A stretch of 64,000 bases of DNA from Eubacterium sp. GTDB taxonomy: Bacteria; Bacillota; Clostridia; Lachnospirales; Lachnospiraceae. Location of the stretch: the NCBI GenBank assembly GCA_017433295.1, contig JAFRHL010000026.1, positions 62,001 through 126,000 of the forward strand, written 5' to 3'. Below are positions 63,403 to 64,000 of the stretch, one piece after another. The notes under the pieces are model-generated. The model did no database searches. It saw nothing but the letters and a program-made list of their open reading frames with translations, and was not told the origin of the DNA. The translations under genes were made by a program, and so were the position numbers. How positions within the stretch are numbered: the first letter of the stretch is position 1; every line of letters begins with the position of its first letter.

Positions 63403-63545
63403 AATCATTCCTCCCTGTCTGCTGTTACTGCTGATCGGAATATCCGCTGTCGGCGGAGTGGTGTTCTTCTTCCACTTGGCTGTTATCGTCAGATTTAATG
63501 TGACATTCCTGAAATCCTTATCCCAACCATCAAATATTTGGAGAA

Positions 63546-63572
63546 GGAGACAAAGAACCGTCCCCTGTCTCC
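63546..63572. repeat. REP-like palindrome (7 of 7)
   Basis: GGAGACAAA-GAACCGTCC-CCTGTCTCC, one change from the other inverted copies. Lies 13 bp after the partial gene at the right edge and may terminate it. Confidence 0.8.
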
Positions 63573-63585
63573 TTGGGATATGATT

Positions 63586-64000
63586 TTACCATGCAAATCC
63601 GTCTGTTTCGTTGATGAGCTTCCACTGCTGGTCTGCGATGGAGTCCGCCAGTTTTTTCGGGACGGATATTTTTTTATAGATAAAGGTGCGGGTCTGCGTT
63701 CTTTCCTTATCCTGCATGGGATTGTTTTTGAAAGTCTTCGAAAGCTTCTTTACCCTACCGCTTTTATAAGTGAACCTGGCATTGCAATAACCAATCTTCT
63801 CACTCTTCTTTTCGTTTTTGTTATAGTAGGTCCTGGTCCAGCTGGTGACATTGCCCTTTTTGTCCAGATTTGCCTTATAATGCAGTTGCTCGTTGTCCGA
63901 CTTGACGACATGCCCCCCTTTATAACTGTAGGTTGTTTTTCCTCCCATACCTCCCGTTTCAGATACAATCTGGCCTTTACTGTTATAGGTATATTTGAGC
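63586..64000 (-). CDS. C-terminal part of a repeat-containing secreted protein (runs off window)
   Basis: The frame is open to the window edge; the internal ATG at 63948 is not the start. Reads KYTYNSKGQIVSETGG, TTYSYKGGHVVKSDNEQ, WTRTYYNKNEKK, a chain of short beta-hairpin units ending Y-x-Y-x-G like those of Rhs/YD-type or similar surface proteins. Ends INETDGFAW. Too little is visible for a family call. Confidence 0.7.
   Translation of the reverse strand, partial: LKYTYNSKGQIVSETGGMGGKTTYSYKGGHVVKSDNEQLHYKANLDKKGNVTSWTRTYYNKNEKKSEKIGYCNARFTYKSGRVKKLSKTFKNNPMQDKERTQTRTFIYKKISVPKKLADSIADQQWKLINETDGFAW

Noticed and set aside
63206-63583. Plus-strand ORF with a hydrophobic stretch (LLLLIGISAVGGVVFFF)
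   Set aside because: Most of it is antisense to the cystatin-like gene; the hydrophobic end may be a remnant of an anchor sequence but cannot be supported as a gene.

Overview
The window looks like a chromosomal segment of an anaerobic, spore-forming Clostridia of the Lachnospiraceae type. The evidence is a SpoIIR sporulation protein, the Firmicutes order gdpP-rplI-dnaB, a glycyl radical enzyme with its activase, a flavodiiron protein, the [FeFe]-hydrogenase maturase HydE, ferrous iron uptake by FeoAB, and several domain families (DUF3793, DUF6110, DUF4125/DUF4037, PocR) common in gut Clostridia. I see no rRNA, tRNA, CRISPR array, phage or intact insertion sequence.

Layout. 1-15.4 kb is mostly housekeeping: a partial MerR-type regulator, dnaB, rplI, gdpP, malQ, plsC, a DUF1934 protein, ddl, spoIIR, a secreted clostripain-like protease, a cell-wall amidase, an OmpR-type regulator whose receiver has lost its phosphorylation residues, and a DAHP synthase. 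15.6-28.2 kb is accessory: a one-ring Clp-like AAA+ protein next to a putative HExxH protease, a corrinoid-activation pair (RACE-like protein plus MtaA-like protein), a GH114-like secreted protein, three small serine-recombinase-like proteins without catalytic residues, DJ-1/PfpI, DUF4125 and TPR-DUF4037 proteins, and a second HExxH protein. 28.2-36 kb is a B12-independent diol (glycerol/propanediol) dehydratase locus: glycyl radical enzyme, activase, SAM synthetase and a rubredoxin-like protein, with an adjacent PocR pseudokinase and AraC-type response regulator. 36-42.3 kb holds redox genes (flavodoxin-like reductase, MIF-like tautomerase, four-domain flavodiiron protein, hydE) and the remains of a cobalt/nickel ECF transporter.

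42.4-53.9 kb is an iron regulon: feoA-feoA-feoB-Cys-rich protein, a DtxR-type repressor, an ABC exporter, a decayed metal P-type ATPase with a DUF6110 partner, and a DUF2325-DUF3793 pair. Four promoters here carry the same TTAG-N6-CTAA operator, and three have near-perfect sigma-A promoters with 17-bp spacers. 53.9-64 kb holds membrane and envelope genes (DUF308-like and DUF6765-like proteins, a VanY-like lipoprotein, a histidine acid phosphatase, a tandem cystatin-like lipoprotein) mixed with broken genes (MscS-type channel, truncated hydrolase).

Seven copies of a 27-31 bp palindrome (core GACAGGGGACGGTTCTCTGTC), resembling REP/RAYT-type repeats, lie across the window, six of them after 46 kb. 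Two have become the 3-prime ends of genes and one sits where the -35 box of the decayed ATPase promoter should be. Repeated internal deletions and homopolymer frameshifts point to active gene decay in the second half. The most unusual items are the 77-residue insertion with an encapsulation-peptide-like helix in the dehydratase, the PocR pseudokinase, the recombinase-like trio, and the modular iron-box/hairpin promoters.
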